NCBI GenBank assembly: GCA_963675135.1
Contig: OY776134.1
Span: forward strand, 60,035,740-60,099,739
Length of the DNA stretch: 64,000 nt
DNA from: Galeopsis tetrahit
Lineage: Eukaryota; Streptophyta; Magnoliopsida; Lamiales; Lamiaceae
Direction of reading: 5' to 3'
This document shows positions 49,331 through 59,906 of the stretch, in pieces. The stretch's first letter is position 1. Each line of letters starts with the position of its first letter. Under the pieces are notes generated by a model. The model saw nothing but the letters and a program-made list of their open reading frames with translations. It ran no database searches and was not told the DNA's origin. The translations under genes and the position numbers were made by a program.

Positions 49331-49435
49331 AAAACGCCCTTTTTTTGTAGTGATTTACCTTACACATCACTTTATTCTATTTTCTTAATCTCCGTGCCGG
49401 TCAAAGTGTGCATAAAATCTTGGGACGGAGGGAGT

Positions 49436-49503
49436 AATACTTTTTTGTAGCTAAGGATGTATGGGACGAGTTGAAAATTAGGTATGCCATATCTGATGGT
49501 TGG
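49436..49503 (+). pseudogene. Copia gag fragment, continuation
   Basis: Directly after the Stowaway target TA the sequence reads YFFVAKDVWDELKIRYAISD, the UBN2 gag core that follows the segment ending at 38711. The junction is off by one base, so the original frame was already damaged or lost a base in a T-run. It stops where a further repeat begins at about 49503. Confidence 0.8.
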
Positions 49504-50390
49504 GGTATATACCCCTCCTGCTTTGTTTAATACACTCCCCCTTCAATTTTATTAATTAAATATTCATGCAAAATATCATTTTTACCCTCTTATTAAACCA
49601 TTTAAAGATACATATACTCTCCCAACAATTTAAACACAGCCCTAACCCTAACCCTAACCCTAGAATTAGACAGTCGCCGCCACCTCCACCTGCACCTACA
49701 TCAGCCACCACCCACCACAACCCCCAAACAAATTTAGAAATTAAAAATCAATACTTAGAAATTAAAAAAAATATTATGGTCACAAATCAGTGTCGACCAA
49801 AAACACTCTCGTCAACAATGGTTTGTCGATCAAACACCTCCCCGTCGACACTGATTTGTCGAAATAATTTAAAAAATAAAAAATTAAAATTTTCGACAAT
49901 ATAGGATTGACCATAAACACTCTCATTGACTCTTTATTGTCGATGAAAGTATTTATGATGGAACCTTTTTAGTCGAAAATTAAAAAAAAGAAAAGAAAAA
50001 CGACGTACATGTACCTGTGCGTGAAGAAACGGGGAAGGAGGGAGAGGGGGTGAGGCGTCGGGATGAGACGGAGGTGAAGAATCGCGGTTGGAGTGGCCGC
50101 GACACGGCGGCGCTGTGTAGCCGACCTCCATGGCCGAATTCGGATTTGCAGAACATAAATAAAAAATAAAAATAAAACAAAGAAGATGGGAGAAAGAGAG
50201 GGATAGAGGAGCGCGCAGGGCGGCGGGGGTGGCCGACCTCCGTGTTGCAGATCGGAAATTAAAAAAAAAAAAACAAAGAAGAAAAGAAGAGGGGAGAAAG
50301 AGAGGGAGGAGCGCAGGGCGGCACAGGGAGGCTGGGGCGAAGGGCGGCGGCTAGAAAGATATAGGGAAGATATAAGTAACTCATAAACTT
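49503..50390. repeat. Relative of the 54.1-55.2 kb inverted-repeat element
   Basis: It begins TATATACCCCTCCTGCTTTG and soon has AATACACTCCCCCTTCAATT, similar to the terminal repeat at 54114. Both elements also share TCGAC stem phrases (GTGTCGACCA, CTCGTCAACAATGG, CGTCGACA) and a GC-rich, purine-rich later part. CCCTAA occurs four times in tandem at 49640-49663. The right end is not defined. Confidence 0.5.
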
Positions 50391-51566
50391 GTGGAGTGAA
50401 AATGAAAGTTACAATTGATCAAGTTGCAACTCAAAGTTCTCTATCTCACACAATTTATTTGCTTCATTTTCTTTTTAAGCACATTCTTCACTACCAAAAC
50501 TTTTTGAACACTTTTGAACTTCAAGCTCTACCAAATTCTTGTGCACAAGAGAGTTTTCTTTTTTTTTATTTTTCTTTTCTTTTCCCATCAACTCAATCTT
50601 TTTTTTATGCACAACTCACAATTCATCTTTTTTTTTTCTTTTCAATCTTTCACTTTCCAACCAAACAAATCCACCAAATTCACATTTCACCTCAATTCAA
50701 CCACATTTGTCAACATTCAAACTCCACTAGTTCATAGGAAAAATTAGGCTCATACAAGATGGACAAATAGGCTAAATTTGTAGGTTGCCAAAAAATATAG
50801 GTCAATAGGCTCAAAGTGGCTAACTACGGAAATATTTCATTTGGTATGGAAAATTTGGCCAAGTGACTATTCAAAACAAAGATGGCCTTATATCACTTCC
50901 AAAGATTTCACACAAATAGTAGTCTCAAAGAAGACAATTGGCAAGTTCTAGAGCACACAAGCATGAATGATACTCACAAGAAGGAAAATAGACCATAATA
51001 TATGAAAGTCTAAGGCTCTAAAGCTCACAAGCTTGTCTAATCATGAATTAAGAGCACCAACTCAAGCACAAATCGTCACATAATCAAGTGAACAAGCAAG
51101 CATCAATCAATACCAACAAGCTCAACCAAACTTCAATAACCAACAATCACCATCAATCCACAAGATATCTCAATCACCAAAACTAGGAACAACGGTGCAA
51201 TATAAATGAAGATAAACACACAAAATCTCCCCCAAACTTAAATGAAACTATCTAGTTGAATGCAAAGTTTGAGAATGAGTGTGTTACCTTAGAATTTTAC
51301 CACCAACCAAGCTCACCAAAGAAGCAAGCTATCGTCACCAATTGTCCATTGAACCTTTAGCACCGAAGCACCACTACCCTTGAGCTCCACCATGCATATC
51401 TCTCATCCTTGACCACCAACACAACACTCAACCTACAAAACAAAAACTAAACAAAAGATCAAACAAGCTACAAATCTAAAAAAAATAAAAGAAAGCAATA
51501 AAGAATGGGTTGCCTCCCATTTAGCGCTAAGTTTAACGTCTTCAAGCCGGACGAAAATGAAAGAAC
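50391..51566 (-). other. Non-coding 3' interior of the LTR element
   Basis: No supported frame. The phrase GGGTTGCCTCCCATTTAGCG at 51507-51526 is one I associate with the region after the first ORF in plant gypsy-type elements. No second LTR was found between here and 49503. Confidence 0.4.
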
Positions 51567-52733
51567 TCATCGGAATGGCCATGGATATCGGTCCTCCTTC
51601 CCATTGTATTTCAACCTTTGAGCTTCAAACTCAAGGAGGCTCTTATGAATGGAAGACCAATCATCCATATATTTCTTCCATCCTCTCATCAAAGAATGTT
51701 CATCTTGCTCCTTCCACATCTCTTGCCATTCCTTTCCATTTTTTTCAAGGATGCCCAAGCTTTTCTCAACTTCTTTCTTAAAATCAAAGTGATCAAGAGG
51801 CAAAATGAAATCAATAGAAGCATCAATATCAAGTAAAGTGCAAATTGAAGAGTGTAAAGGTTTAGAAATGCTCATTTCGCTCTCCAACTCATCTTGTGAT
51901 GCTTCTTGATTTTCTTGTTCCTTGTAGCTCATGTCCATTAAGGGACATTCCTCTTTATCATCTTCTTCAATCACCATTAAGCTCCTTCCCGTGCTCATGT
52001 CTTCAAGTAGATATCCCTTTGCATCCTCATCCTCAATTGGATCCTCTTTTTCTTTCATAGCGATGACTAATGCCTCAATTGTTGAATTCATCCGCTCCAT
52101 TCCATGTAGAAGTGACTTGAGTTGATTCTCCCTTTCTTCCATTCTCTCCTTCATGTGTGCAATGCAGAGTTTTTCGATAGTAGTCCTACCCTCATTGTTT
52201 GGTGGCCAAAACTCATTGTTTTCCCGAATTTCATCCAAAGCTCTTTGAAATTCATCTTCACCCATATAGTTTTTGAATGCTTCTATAAGAACGAGTGAAG
52301 CTTCCATTTTCCCCCAATCATGATATTGATAATGAGAGGAAGCTTGTTGCATTTGATGATCGTACTCAAAGCTTCTCTCACTATTATACCAATTTCCTTC
52401 TGAAGCTCCATGGAATTCAAAACAAGGTTCCTCCATAGGTGGAGGAGGAGATGGAAAATATAGCTCTTCAGGTGGTGGGGAAGGATATGGATATGGTGGA
52501 TAAGGGTGTTGAGGAGGATGGTATTGATGTGGAGGTGGAGGGTAATATCCTTGAGGAGGAGGTGATGCTTCTTCATTCCTCCAATCTTGATAATAGGAGG
52601 GAACTTGTTGCATATGATATTGGTGATCAAAGTTTCTCCAATCATCGTAGCTCACATCTCCATGTTGTGGAGGATAAATCATGCCACGTTGATCATAGCA
52701 ATGATTCCACGGGTATAGATTATATCCATCCAT
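51567..52733 (-). CDS. ORF of an LTR retrotransposon: proline/tyrosine-rich and coiled-coil protein
   Basis: 388 codons starting MDGYNLYPWNHCYDQRG. Residues ~60-105 are Pro/Tyr-rich (PPPPHQYHPPQHPYPPYPYP). Residues ~130-250 are charged with coiled-coil character (EDEFQRALDEIRENNEFWPP, MKERMEERENQLKSLLHGME). The C-terminal third is acidic with a basic/aromatic end (DEHSLMRGWKKYMDDW). It starts about 125 bp inside the primer binding site, the position of gag. I see no zinc knuckle, protease or polymerase motif and no convincing gag signature, so it may be an accessory ORF of a non-autonomous element. Confidence 0.6.
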   Translation of the reverse strand: MDGYNLYPWNHCYDQRGMIYPPQHGDVSYDDWRNFDHQYHMQQVPSYYQDWRNEEASPPPQGYYPPPPHQYHPPQHPYPPYPYPSPPPEELYFPSPPPPMEEPCFEFHGASEGNWYNSERSFEYDHQMQQASSHYQYHDWGKMEASLVLIEAFKNYMGEDEFQRALDEIRENNEFWPPNNEGRTTIEKLCIAHMKERMEERENQLKSLLHGMERMNSTIEALVIAMKEKEDPIEDEDAKGYLLEDMSTGRSLMVIEEDDKEECPLMDMSYKEQENQEASQDELESEMSISKPLHSSICTLLDIDASIDFILPLDHFDFKKEVEKSLGILEKNGKEWQEMWKEQDEHSLMRGWKKYMDDWSSIHKSLLEFEAQRLKYNGKEDRYPWPFR

Positions 52734-52857
52734 CTAGTCGATGAAGTGCACACCTACAAAATAACAAAGTATCAAATTCAAAGCTAAAAACTAAAAATAA
52801 AATGCAACTAGTAACACCACTCAACAAGTTTCAAGTCCCACGTAAGACTCTCAACTA

Positions 52858-52877
52858 GATCCCCGGCAGCGGCGCCA
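52858..52877 (-). other. Primer binding site, tRNA-Asp type
   Basis: On the minus strand TGGCGCCGCTGCCGGGGATC is complementary to the 3' end of a plant tRNA-Asp, with one likely mismatch. It lies one base from the LTR end (TGACTTAG at 52879 on the plus strand). tRNA-Asp priming is typical of Athila/Tat-type gypsy elements. Confidence 0.85.
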
Positions 52878-52878
52878 T

Positions 52879-55584
52879 TGACTTAGTTCGTATTTTTGCA
52901 CTTTTTAAACAACTTTACGATCCCCACAAGCGTATGGGTTCGATAGTAGTATGATAAGTATACCAAGTAGATATTCGTTCCAAGAACCTAATTAGGAGAG
53001 CGTGGAGCCCCAAAACTATAAGTCAAAACGGTGTTATAGAAGCTAAACAGGAGAGTAAAGCAAATATCAATAAGAAAAAGAAACACTAAGTAAACAACTA
53101 AAACTAACTCTCAAAAAGATGAAAGTGCAAGTGGAAGAATTGCTTCGGGTGTCTTCCTAATGTGGGATCACTAATGAATTAACGAACTAATCACAATAAT
53201 TAAGCCTAATGTCTTGAATTATGCTAAAGGCTATCACATATATGTGTAGACCAATCCCTTTTGAGGCTTAGGTGAACACGTGCATTAATTAGCAATTATA
53301 GGATCTAATCAATACCATAAGCTCCTAAGATAGTGTCTCATAAACACGTTCAACACGGTTACTAATGCTTATGAGACGTCCTTTCACTAATCTAATAGAC
53401 GACCTCTAATCGACTAGTGTCTAGTGTCGTCGATCTAAGCAATCAACCCCCGGTCGGTGTAGCTAATTACTATGTTAATTCTAATCGATTAATCCAAGCT
53501 CACACACACATTCTTAATCAAGCAACCCAATACGGTCGTTGAAGTCGACAAAATCAACAATGCTAGCTAATAGGGTGAATTAATCAATTGAATCATGCAA
53601 AACACAATACTAGAAACAATTAAAATCAAGACATATAGATTAATTAAACAATTAATTCATAAACCCACTAATTACCCTCATAATTCCAACACCCAAAGCA
53701 ATTAGAGATTACCCATATCTAAATTAACAACTAGAATAAAATCCATGTGAATTAAACTACAAAACATGAATGAAATTGAAATTACTAAATTAAATTTGCT
53801 ATAATGGAAAAATATCACCTTAGGTCTTCAAATGCTTCAATCTCTCAAACAATAAAATGAAATATTAAATTGAAATCTATCTATGAAATGGATGAACAAA
53901 TTAAACTAATCTATTGAGTGGAGTGGTGGGGAGAAGAGATTTCTCCCCAATGGAAGAACCCTCTGTTTCGCGTCCGCCAATCTCCTCCTGTGTGTGTGTT
54001 CCCCCAGCTCAACTTTTAGTTCTCACGGCTGAGTTGGTAAAAAAAATGGGCTTGGGCCTGCCTTTCTCCAAGTAAATATGATGGACTCCTCCTGCCCAAT
54101 TGAATTTGGGTTTGACTATATGCACCTCCGTTTTGGAGAGATGCACTCCCCCTTTTAATTTTTTAATAAAATAATAAGGTAAAAAACCTAAAATACCCTT
54201 CATTAAATATACATTAAATATACAGTACTAGATGCACCCCTACTCACCCCCTTCATTTCTTTCACCTTTTCCTAACCCACAACTTTCGGTCGCCGGCGAC
54301 ACTATTTCCGGCGATCATCAAGCTAAAAAAAAATACAGAAATCAACCATACACTCAAAAAATTTACAATTTTTTTTTTTATAATTTTCGACCAACCAGTG
54401 TCGACCACATACACTCACGTTGACAACTTGTAGTCGACGGGAGTGTATGTAGTCGAGACGATTTCGTCGAAAATAAAAAAAAATAAAAAAATTTCCATTT
54501 TCGACTATGTAATGTCGATCAAATACACCCTCGTCGACAACAATTTGCCGACGAGAGTATATTTATTCGACATTACATAGTCGAAAATGGAAAAAAAAAA
54601 TTAAAAAAATTAGGGTTTTTTGCTTTTTCTACAGAAAACTTGTTTGTTTTTTTTTTTTTTTCAGAATTCGGTTTTTGCAGAAAACCCTTGGGAGGAGGGC
54701 AAATCTGGGTTGGGCTGGGGGTGGATCGGCGTCGGAGAGGGGGTGGGGAGGGAGCGGCCGCGGCGGCCGATAGAAGGGAGTGGCCGCGCGGCCGCAGATC
54801 TTTTTTTTTTTTTTTCAGATGGGAGGAGGAAGGGGGCAAACCTGGGGTCGGCATCGGACGGGAGGGGGATGGGGCGGCCGCGGCGGCCGACGGACGGGAG
54901 CGGCCGCGCGAGTGCAGAGCTTCAGTTTTTTTTTAAACGAAGGGGAGGGGGCGGCCGGCGGCCGCGGCGAGGGTGGGTGGGGTGGGTGGGCGTCGCCGGC
55001 GACGACGGGGGTGGGGTGGGCGTCGCCGGCGACTGGTGGGTGGTGGTGAGGAGGGGGTGGGTTGGGGGAAATGGGGAGGAAGAAGATGAAGGGTTGGGGG
55101 TGTGTGTAGTAATAGAGTTTTTATGAAGGGAGGGTATTTATGACAATTTGGGGGGTGTGCCAATTTGATGGGTGTGTATAAATCGGGGGAGTGCATCTCT
55201 CCGAAATGGAGGTGCATATAGTCAGACCCTTGAATTTTCTTTCTTTGGTTCCCAACAATTAATTTCTTGGGCTGCTGAATTTGGCCTATCAATTTAATAA
55301 ATCACGTGGGCCGCTTCTATGAAATGGGCCAAAGTTTGAGTTGCTTCTTTATCAATTTATAATGGGCCAAATGTAGCTCATTTTTCTTCTTTCCTTCGAT
55401 TGACTCCACAATATACTCGAGGCGTGTTTTGCTTTAAAATACTCATTTTTTTCTATAAAAATAGCAAACAACACCCTTTCTCCAAATCAAGAGTAGTTAG
55501 TCAATTTAGTATAAATAATGCATGAAATCCTATAAAATTAAGCATAATAAATCCATGAATTTCAAGTAATTTTCACACTAATCA
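52879..55584 (-). mobile_element. 5' LTR of a minus-strand gypsy-type retrotransposon, interrupted
   Basis: On the plus strand it runs from TGACTTAG (52879) to CTAATCA (55584), that is TG...CA with short inverted ends. It adjoins the primer binding site. Excluding the 1,110 bp insertion at 54114-55223 the LTR is about 1.6 kb. The matching LTR at the lower-coordinate side was not found, so the element is incomplete. Confidence 0.6.
54114..55223. mobile_element. 1.1 kb element with ~39-bp terminal inverted repeats
   Basis: The left end is GACTATATGCACCTCCGTTT then TGGAGAGATGCACTCCCCC. The right end, on the complement, is GACTATATGCACCTCCATTT then CGGAGAGATGCACTCCCCC; all but about two positions agree. 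The interior has TCGAC-rich stem-forming phrases (54390-54580), a GC-rich block with GCGGCCGCGGCGGCCG-type repeats that is duplicated with a ~130 bp period (54720-54800 and 54850-54930), and poly-T runs. Long frames in the GC-rich block are low-complexity and were not called. The superfamily is uncertain; a Mutator-like MITE is possible. The target duplication was not resolved. Confidence 0.75.
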
Positions 55585-55586
55585 AA

Positions 55587-55892
55587 GCCATGGGGATCTA
55601 TGAGGCCTTATCTTGGATTAAAGAATTTGAGATGGACCGAGTGATCATCGAGACTGATTCTCAATTAGTGCATAATGCATGGAGGAATGCACGGTCGGAT
55701 TTGTCCCCGCTGGAAAGTATCATACAAAGTTGTCGTAATTTCATTGATTTATCTGTTACTTGAGTTAATCGACGAGCCAATTATTGTGCTCATCATATCG
55801 CTAGAGCTGCTAGATTTTATCCTAGTCCGTCTGTTTGGGTCGAGCTCCCTCATTTTGTGGAAAGCCTTCCCCACGTCGTTTGCTCATGCTAA
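55587..55892 (+). pseudogene. RNase H domain fragment of a LINE
   Basis: The frame reads AMGIYEALSWIKEFEMDRVI, IETDSQLVHNA, an in-frame TGA at 55761-55763, then RRANYCAHHIARAARFYPSP and VWVELPHFVESLP. This is the C-terminal half of a plant RNase H (RVT_3) domain, with the catalytic Asp of the ETDSQ block and the AHHIA block. An A-run (55918-55927) follows closely, as expected for a LINE 3' end. The fragment begins at the LTR border, so the LTR element probably inserted into it. Confidence 0.8.
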
Positions 55893-56326
55893 TAAATTGA
55901 AAAGCCTTCTGCCATTCAAAAAAAAACTAATTAGTTTTGGATCATTTAATTATTTCGGTCCATTCTTAGTTTATATGCTTTATGGGCCTGTGGCCCTGTG
56001 CCCTATGTGTATATAGATTGTTGGCCTGAGTGTCGAACAATTCAATTATTCCAATCAATAATATTCAACCGCTGTTCCTTTAAATTCTTAATAAATGAGT
56101 ATATATACTGATTTGTGTTATCGCCTGTGTTACTGTCATACATATTTACATTAAAATAATTTTCTAAATATATAGATTTAATTAAAGAAAGAAAGTGACT
56201 GATTTCTTCCGGCCATTCACAAATTAAATCGATCAACTAATATAACAACCAATTAACTGGATGGTCATATATACAATGTGATATATAAATATATTGCTTA
56301 ATCAACAAATTAAATGAATGAATCTC
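55893..56326. other. 3' flank of the SARD1-like gene
   Basis: LINE tail remnant, then AT-rich sequence. No gene seen. Confidence 0.4.
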
Positions 56327-59300
56327 CTAGCCTTCAGAAGAAGATTCAGAGAAAAAGTACTGATTAATCCCATTCCCAGTACTAGTTTTACATGGAGTAT
56401 TATTCATCAAGAAACCTGCTGCAGTTGGCGCCCATCGATCATCACCACTAATTTCTTCTTGTTGCATTATCAATTGCTGCTCTTCATTCTCAATATATGG
56501 ACCCATCACTTCACCTATATACCATTACATTACATACACCCCAAATTTAATTTATTAATTTTCAAAATATTTAAATAAATAAATATATATTGCCCAATTC
56601 TTCTCAAAACTAAGAATCGGTCAATACTCATAAAGTTGAATATATGCCTACAACACTTTACGCAACTCGCACTCATTGACTAACTTGGAATCTTCAATTT
56701 ATTTTTTATTATTATCCACTAACACTCGCAATCATCGCTATTTTTATTAACTAAAAATAATTAAGATCATAAAATGGTATAGTATGTGTACCTTGGGTTA
56801 TAAGTTGAGGTGCGTTTCCATCGAATTCCTCCAAGGAACTCCATTTTGCATATGCTTCTTTCACCAAACTTGAAATATAACCCTGCACCACCCCAACACA
56901 TATATAACAAATGGAGTAATCATTTATTAAATAAATCAAATGAAACTGAGGACCACAATTTCATTTTTCTGTCATTTCAACTAGGCCCTTGTATATCTTT
57001 TTCAAGCCATAAAATTTAGTTAGTCGTTTTTCTTTTTTTAAATCAATCAAAGCTAGTCCATTTGTTAGTTTTCAGAGTCAAACCGGCTTTTTTGGATGTA
57101 AACAAATTAAATCCACATAATAATACCCTATAAAGGATTAATTTAAAAGGAATTGGTAACATTGTTTTAATGAAAAATAGCAAATTCTTATATACATTAG
57201 TTGCACCGCAGCAACAGTTTTTTTTTTTTTTAACAATATTAGTTATTTTCACCTAACGTATTATTAATAGTTTCACTTAACAATATTAGTTGTTCAATAA
57301 ACATTAATATTAGTTGGTTTCATTAAACAATTTTAGTGTTTCTAATGTGCAACTGATGCAAGCAAGTGTTACTCTTAAAAGAAAAAAAAAGTTTTGAATC
57401 CATAATTACCGAGTGTAAGTTTTTGATGTCGCGTTGATGGAAAACTTGGCCTTCAAATATAGCGTTGACGAGCTTGCAGATTGGGTTCAAAGTGAGAGTG
57501 TAATTCGTGCCATAACACATATACATCTTTGTCCCCATCTCACATGTCTTTGCATGATTTAAGGTTACTTCCCACATTTTCTCCGACATTCCAACTCCAA
57601 GTATCTATGTATCCAATTTCAAAAAAAAAATTAGCATTATAAATGATAAGTGTGCAAAATTCATTTAAAATATAAATAGTGAGTACGTAAATTAAATATT
57701 AGTACCTGTTTAAGTTTGCAAGAGTCGACCGTGTAGAGTTTGAGAAAATCTTGAACAGTGTTGATTCCATTGGAGGATAGTTTCCGATGGAAAGCTCCTC
57801 CTTTTCCGATCTTCTCAAGTCGCCACACTTCGTCCCCCAATGCTGGCGGGTGATGCTTCTTGTACACTGCTCACCAAAATCGGAACTTAATTTCTTTCAC
57901 GATTGTTTGTACGTGTGAGATTTTCTCAAATATTGTACGAGACGAAACTCCAAACTTCACTTATTAAAATATTTCAAATGATAGATTATAGTACTTTTTT
58001 AATTCTATATAGTAGTTACGAGTCTATATATATCTAATTGTATGATGGTTGGTTAAGAGGATAGCAGTTGACTCAAAAGTGAATTTGTGCAACTTGGTTC
58101 TACAATTTGAAAAGAAACTTTATGGGCGCCAACTAACTATTCAATCTCTTGCCAACTAACCCTAAAAATTTATTGCCACATGAGAAATGAATAATGTTAG
58201 ATCAAAAAAAAAAAAAGAATTGAAGAATTAATATAGTAAGAGAACTATGTACACACATCTTATTATAGTGTATTATAACAAAATAAACGACAAGTGATGA
58301 TTAGTTAGATCAACTAATAAATAGAAAAGTGCATCCATTTGCTTGAGAAGTTGGACTAAGGGTGTGTTTTGAAACACCACTAACTGCTTCTAAAATCACT
58401 TATTTTCAAAGCTGCCTCTCACAACTTATTAAAAAAAAGTGATTTTAGAAGTAGTTTGTAAAATTTCCAAACACCCCCTAGACAAGTAAAATTAAGCCAC
58501 TATGCAAGCAAGATTGTATACTCCCATTTGAATGAGCTCTGACATTATCTACTTTCTCTTAAAATATGTGTAAAAAAAATATGAGCCTATACGTGATGAA
58601 TAATAAGACAGAGAGAGTAAACTCACACTCGCCACGATGGTCTTTCACAACAAACGCTTCGGTGATGGCTTCCCCTATGACAACTGGCGGAGAGTGTCCC
58701 GGCTGCGCCACGACTCTCGCGGCCAAGCGGAACTTACGGCTCCGAATCCAGCTAGAATTATCGGTAAACTCAACCTCTCCAACATAACAAACCCCATCCC
58801 TCATGGTAATAGTAAGTTCACCCGTGAGTAACGGCCTTTTTCCATTCCTCTCCTTGACGATATTTTTGCAAAAGTCGTCACTACTCCACGCGTCTTTATT
58901 GTCTCCGTACGGAAAGTCGCCATCCACAACCACGACTTCGACTTTGATCGCGTAAGGCAGACTTGTCGGAACCTTTTGTTGATCCACGAGTATGATCTGA
59001 AGAGGCCTTCCGTCACCGTCGGTGATTTTAGTGCCGGTGAAGATGGGGAGAGACAGACTTTTAACGAATGCGAGGCGGAGCGCCGTCGCGGTCGCCGGCG
59101 CCGGTTGGATCATTTTGAGTGAGGGGCACCGGAGCATTGAGCTCATGCGACGCCGTTTCAGCCCGTTTTCCACTTCTTCACTTACCTAATATAGATGCAC
59201 ACGTGACAAGTTAGTTACCACAATTAATTTTGCTTTATTATTATTATTTTTTTAGTCAAATTTCTATCAAATACAAACAAAAGTTTCAATGAGAATTTTG

Positions 59301-59586
59301 GTCTTTCTGATTTACAACTAATATTGTTTAATGAAAACGGAAGATATGTACCACTCTACGAAGCATTGGTTCCAAGGATGAGCAAAAATTGTCGAGGAAG
59401 TTCACCATCACCACTTCTTTGATTACACTGTAAGAACAGTAGCACAAACTTCGTTCATATATATAAAAAAAATACAACACGCACGCACACACAATATGAA
59501 ATCTTGTCTTACGAAGCAAAAGAGGTTTTGATCCGTTTGTGGTTAGGTTGATCGTCATCATCATCAAAAAACCGTTTGGCAGCCAT
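56327..59586 (-). CDS. SARD1: SARD1-like calmodulin-binding protein 60 family transcription factor
   Basis: Seven exons: 59513-59586, 59352-59427, 58627-59185, 57706-57866, 57410-57604, 56792-56882 and 56327-56514, giving 447 codons plus TAG, close to Arabidopsis SARD1. The start is MAAKRFFDDDDDQPNHKRIK, with an acidic run and a basic, nuclear-signal-like end. Residues ~25-55 carry FLDNFCSSLEPMLRRVVSEE. The conserved CBP60 DNA-binding region (residues ~70-320) includes FTGTKITDGDGRPLQIILVD, GKRPLLTGELTITMRDGV, EFTDNSSWIRSRKFRLAARV, KDHRGELYKKHHPPALGDE, VWRLEKIGKGGAFHRKL and INTVQDFLKL. The tail is short and acidic, as in SARD1 rather than the longer CBP60g. SARD1 activates ICS1 and other immune genes in the nucleus, promoting salicylic acid synthesis. 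CBP60a/b-type paralogy cannot be excluded. No defect was seen. Confidence 0.88.
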
Positions 59587-59746
59587 TTCTTTTTGAGGAA
59601 AGAGCTTGTGATGGGAGATCTTTCACTTTTTTTTTTTTTTTTTTTTTTTTAATAATAAAAATATATAAATAAGTTTAGTTAAACAACTGTAGCTTGTTTA
59701 GAAGGGGAAGGAATTGGTATGGTTGATAGAACAAGAGGGCTAAGTG

Positions 59747-59764
59747 TATATATATATATATAAA
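59747..59764 (-). promoter_or_regulatory. TATA-box region of the SARD1-like gene
   Basis: An (AT)n run reading TATATATATATATATA on both strands, 161-178 bp upstream of the start codon, is the best TATA candidate. Confidence 0.45.
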
Positions 59765-59880
59765 GGAATAGAAATACAAAAGGAGAAGGTGAGTAGAATT
59801 AATAAATGGAAGTTTCGTGGTATCATGTAAGAAGCAACGCGGTAACAAGGAATTCGTTACATGTGAGTGATGTAATGACT

Positions 59881-59906
59881 TTGACGTCAACTGTTTTCCA
59901 AGTCAA
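59881..59906 (-). promoter_or_regulatory. TGACGTCA palindrome with W-box cores upstream of SARD1
   Basis: TTGACGTCAA at 59881-59890 contains the perfect TGACGTCA element bound by TGA-class bZIPs and a TTGAC core on each strand. AGTCAA at 59901-59906 is a W-box (TTGACT) on the minus strand. They lie 295-320 bp upstream of the start codon. Confidence 0.6.

Larger units (their letters stand above)
38885..49352 (+). mobile_element. CACTA (En/Spm-type) DNA transposon, 10,468 bp
   Basis: The left end is CACTACAAAAAACGCGCGCT; the right end, on the complement, is CACTACAAAAAAAGGGCGTT. ATT is duplicated at 38882-38884 and 49353-49355, the 3 bp target duplication typical of CACTA elements. Sub-terminal arrays of GCYGACGGA lie inside both ends. 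The element encodes a Transposase_24-like protein (40376-42024), a GRF zinc-finger protein (42294-42674, minus) and a TNP2-type transposase (43282-47218), all with open frames. Short near-identical ends and intact genes suggest a fairly recent, possibly autonomous insertion. Confidence 0.95.
38714..49434. mobile_element. Stowaway MITE split by the CACTA element
   Basis: The left end (38714) starts CTCCCTCCGTCCCATGATTT and continues TATGCACACTTT. The right end, on the complement from 49434, starts CTCCCTCCGTCCCAAGATTT and continues identically; 31 of 32 positions agree. TA flanks both ends (38712-38713 and 49435-49436). Without the CACTA insertion and its target duplication the MITE is 250 bp. 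Confidence 0.93.

Noticed and set aside
38885..49352. The spaced repeat arrays as a CRISPR-like locus
   Set aside because: The repeats are short, in both orientations, without uniform spacers, and lie in a eukaryotic CACTA transposon.
52858..52877. Apparent 3' end of a tRNA-Asp gene
   Set aside because: Only about 20 bases match, with no cloverleaf upstream; it adjoins an LTR end, so it is a primer binding site.
54620..55292. Several overlapping frames (Gly/Arg-rich, Pro/Arg-rich) on both strands
   Set aside because: Low-complexity products of a GC-rich duplicated island and poly-T runs inside an inverted-repeat element; no domain seen.
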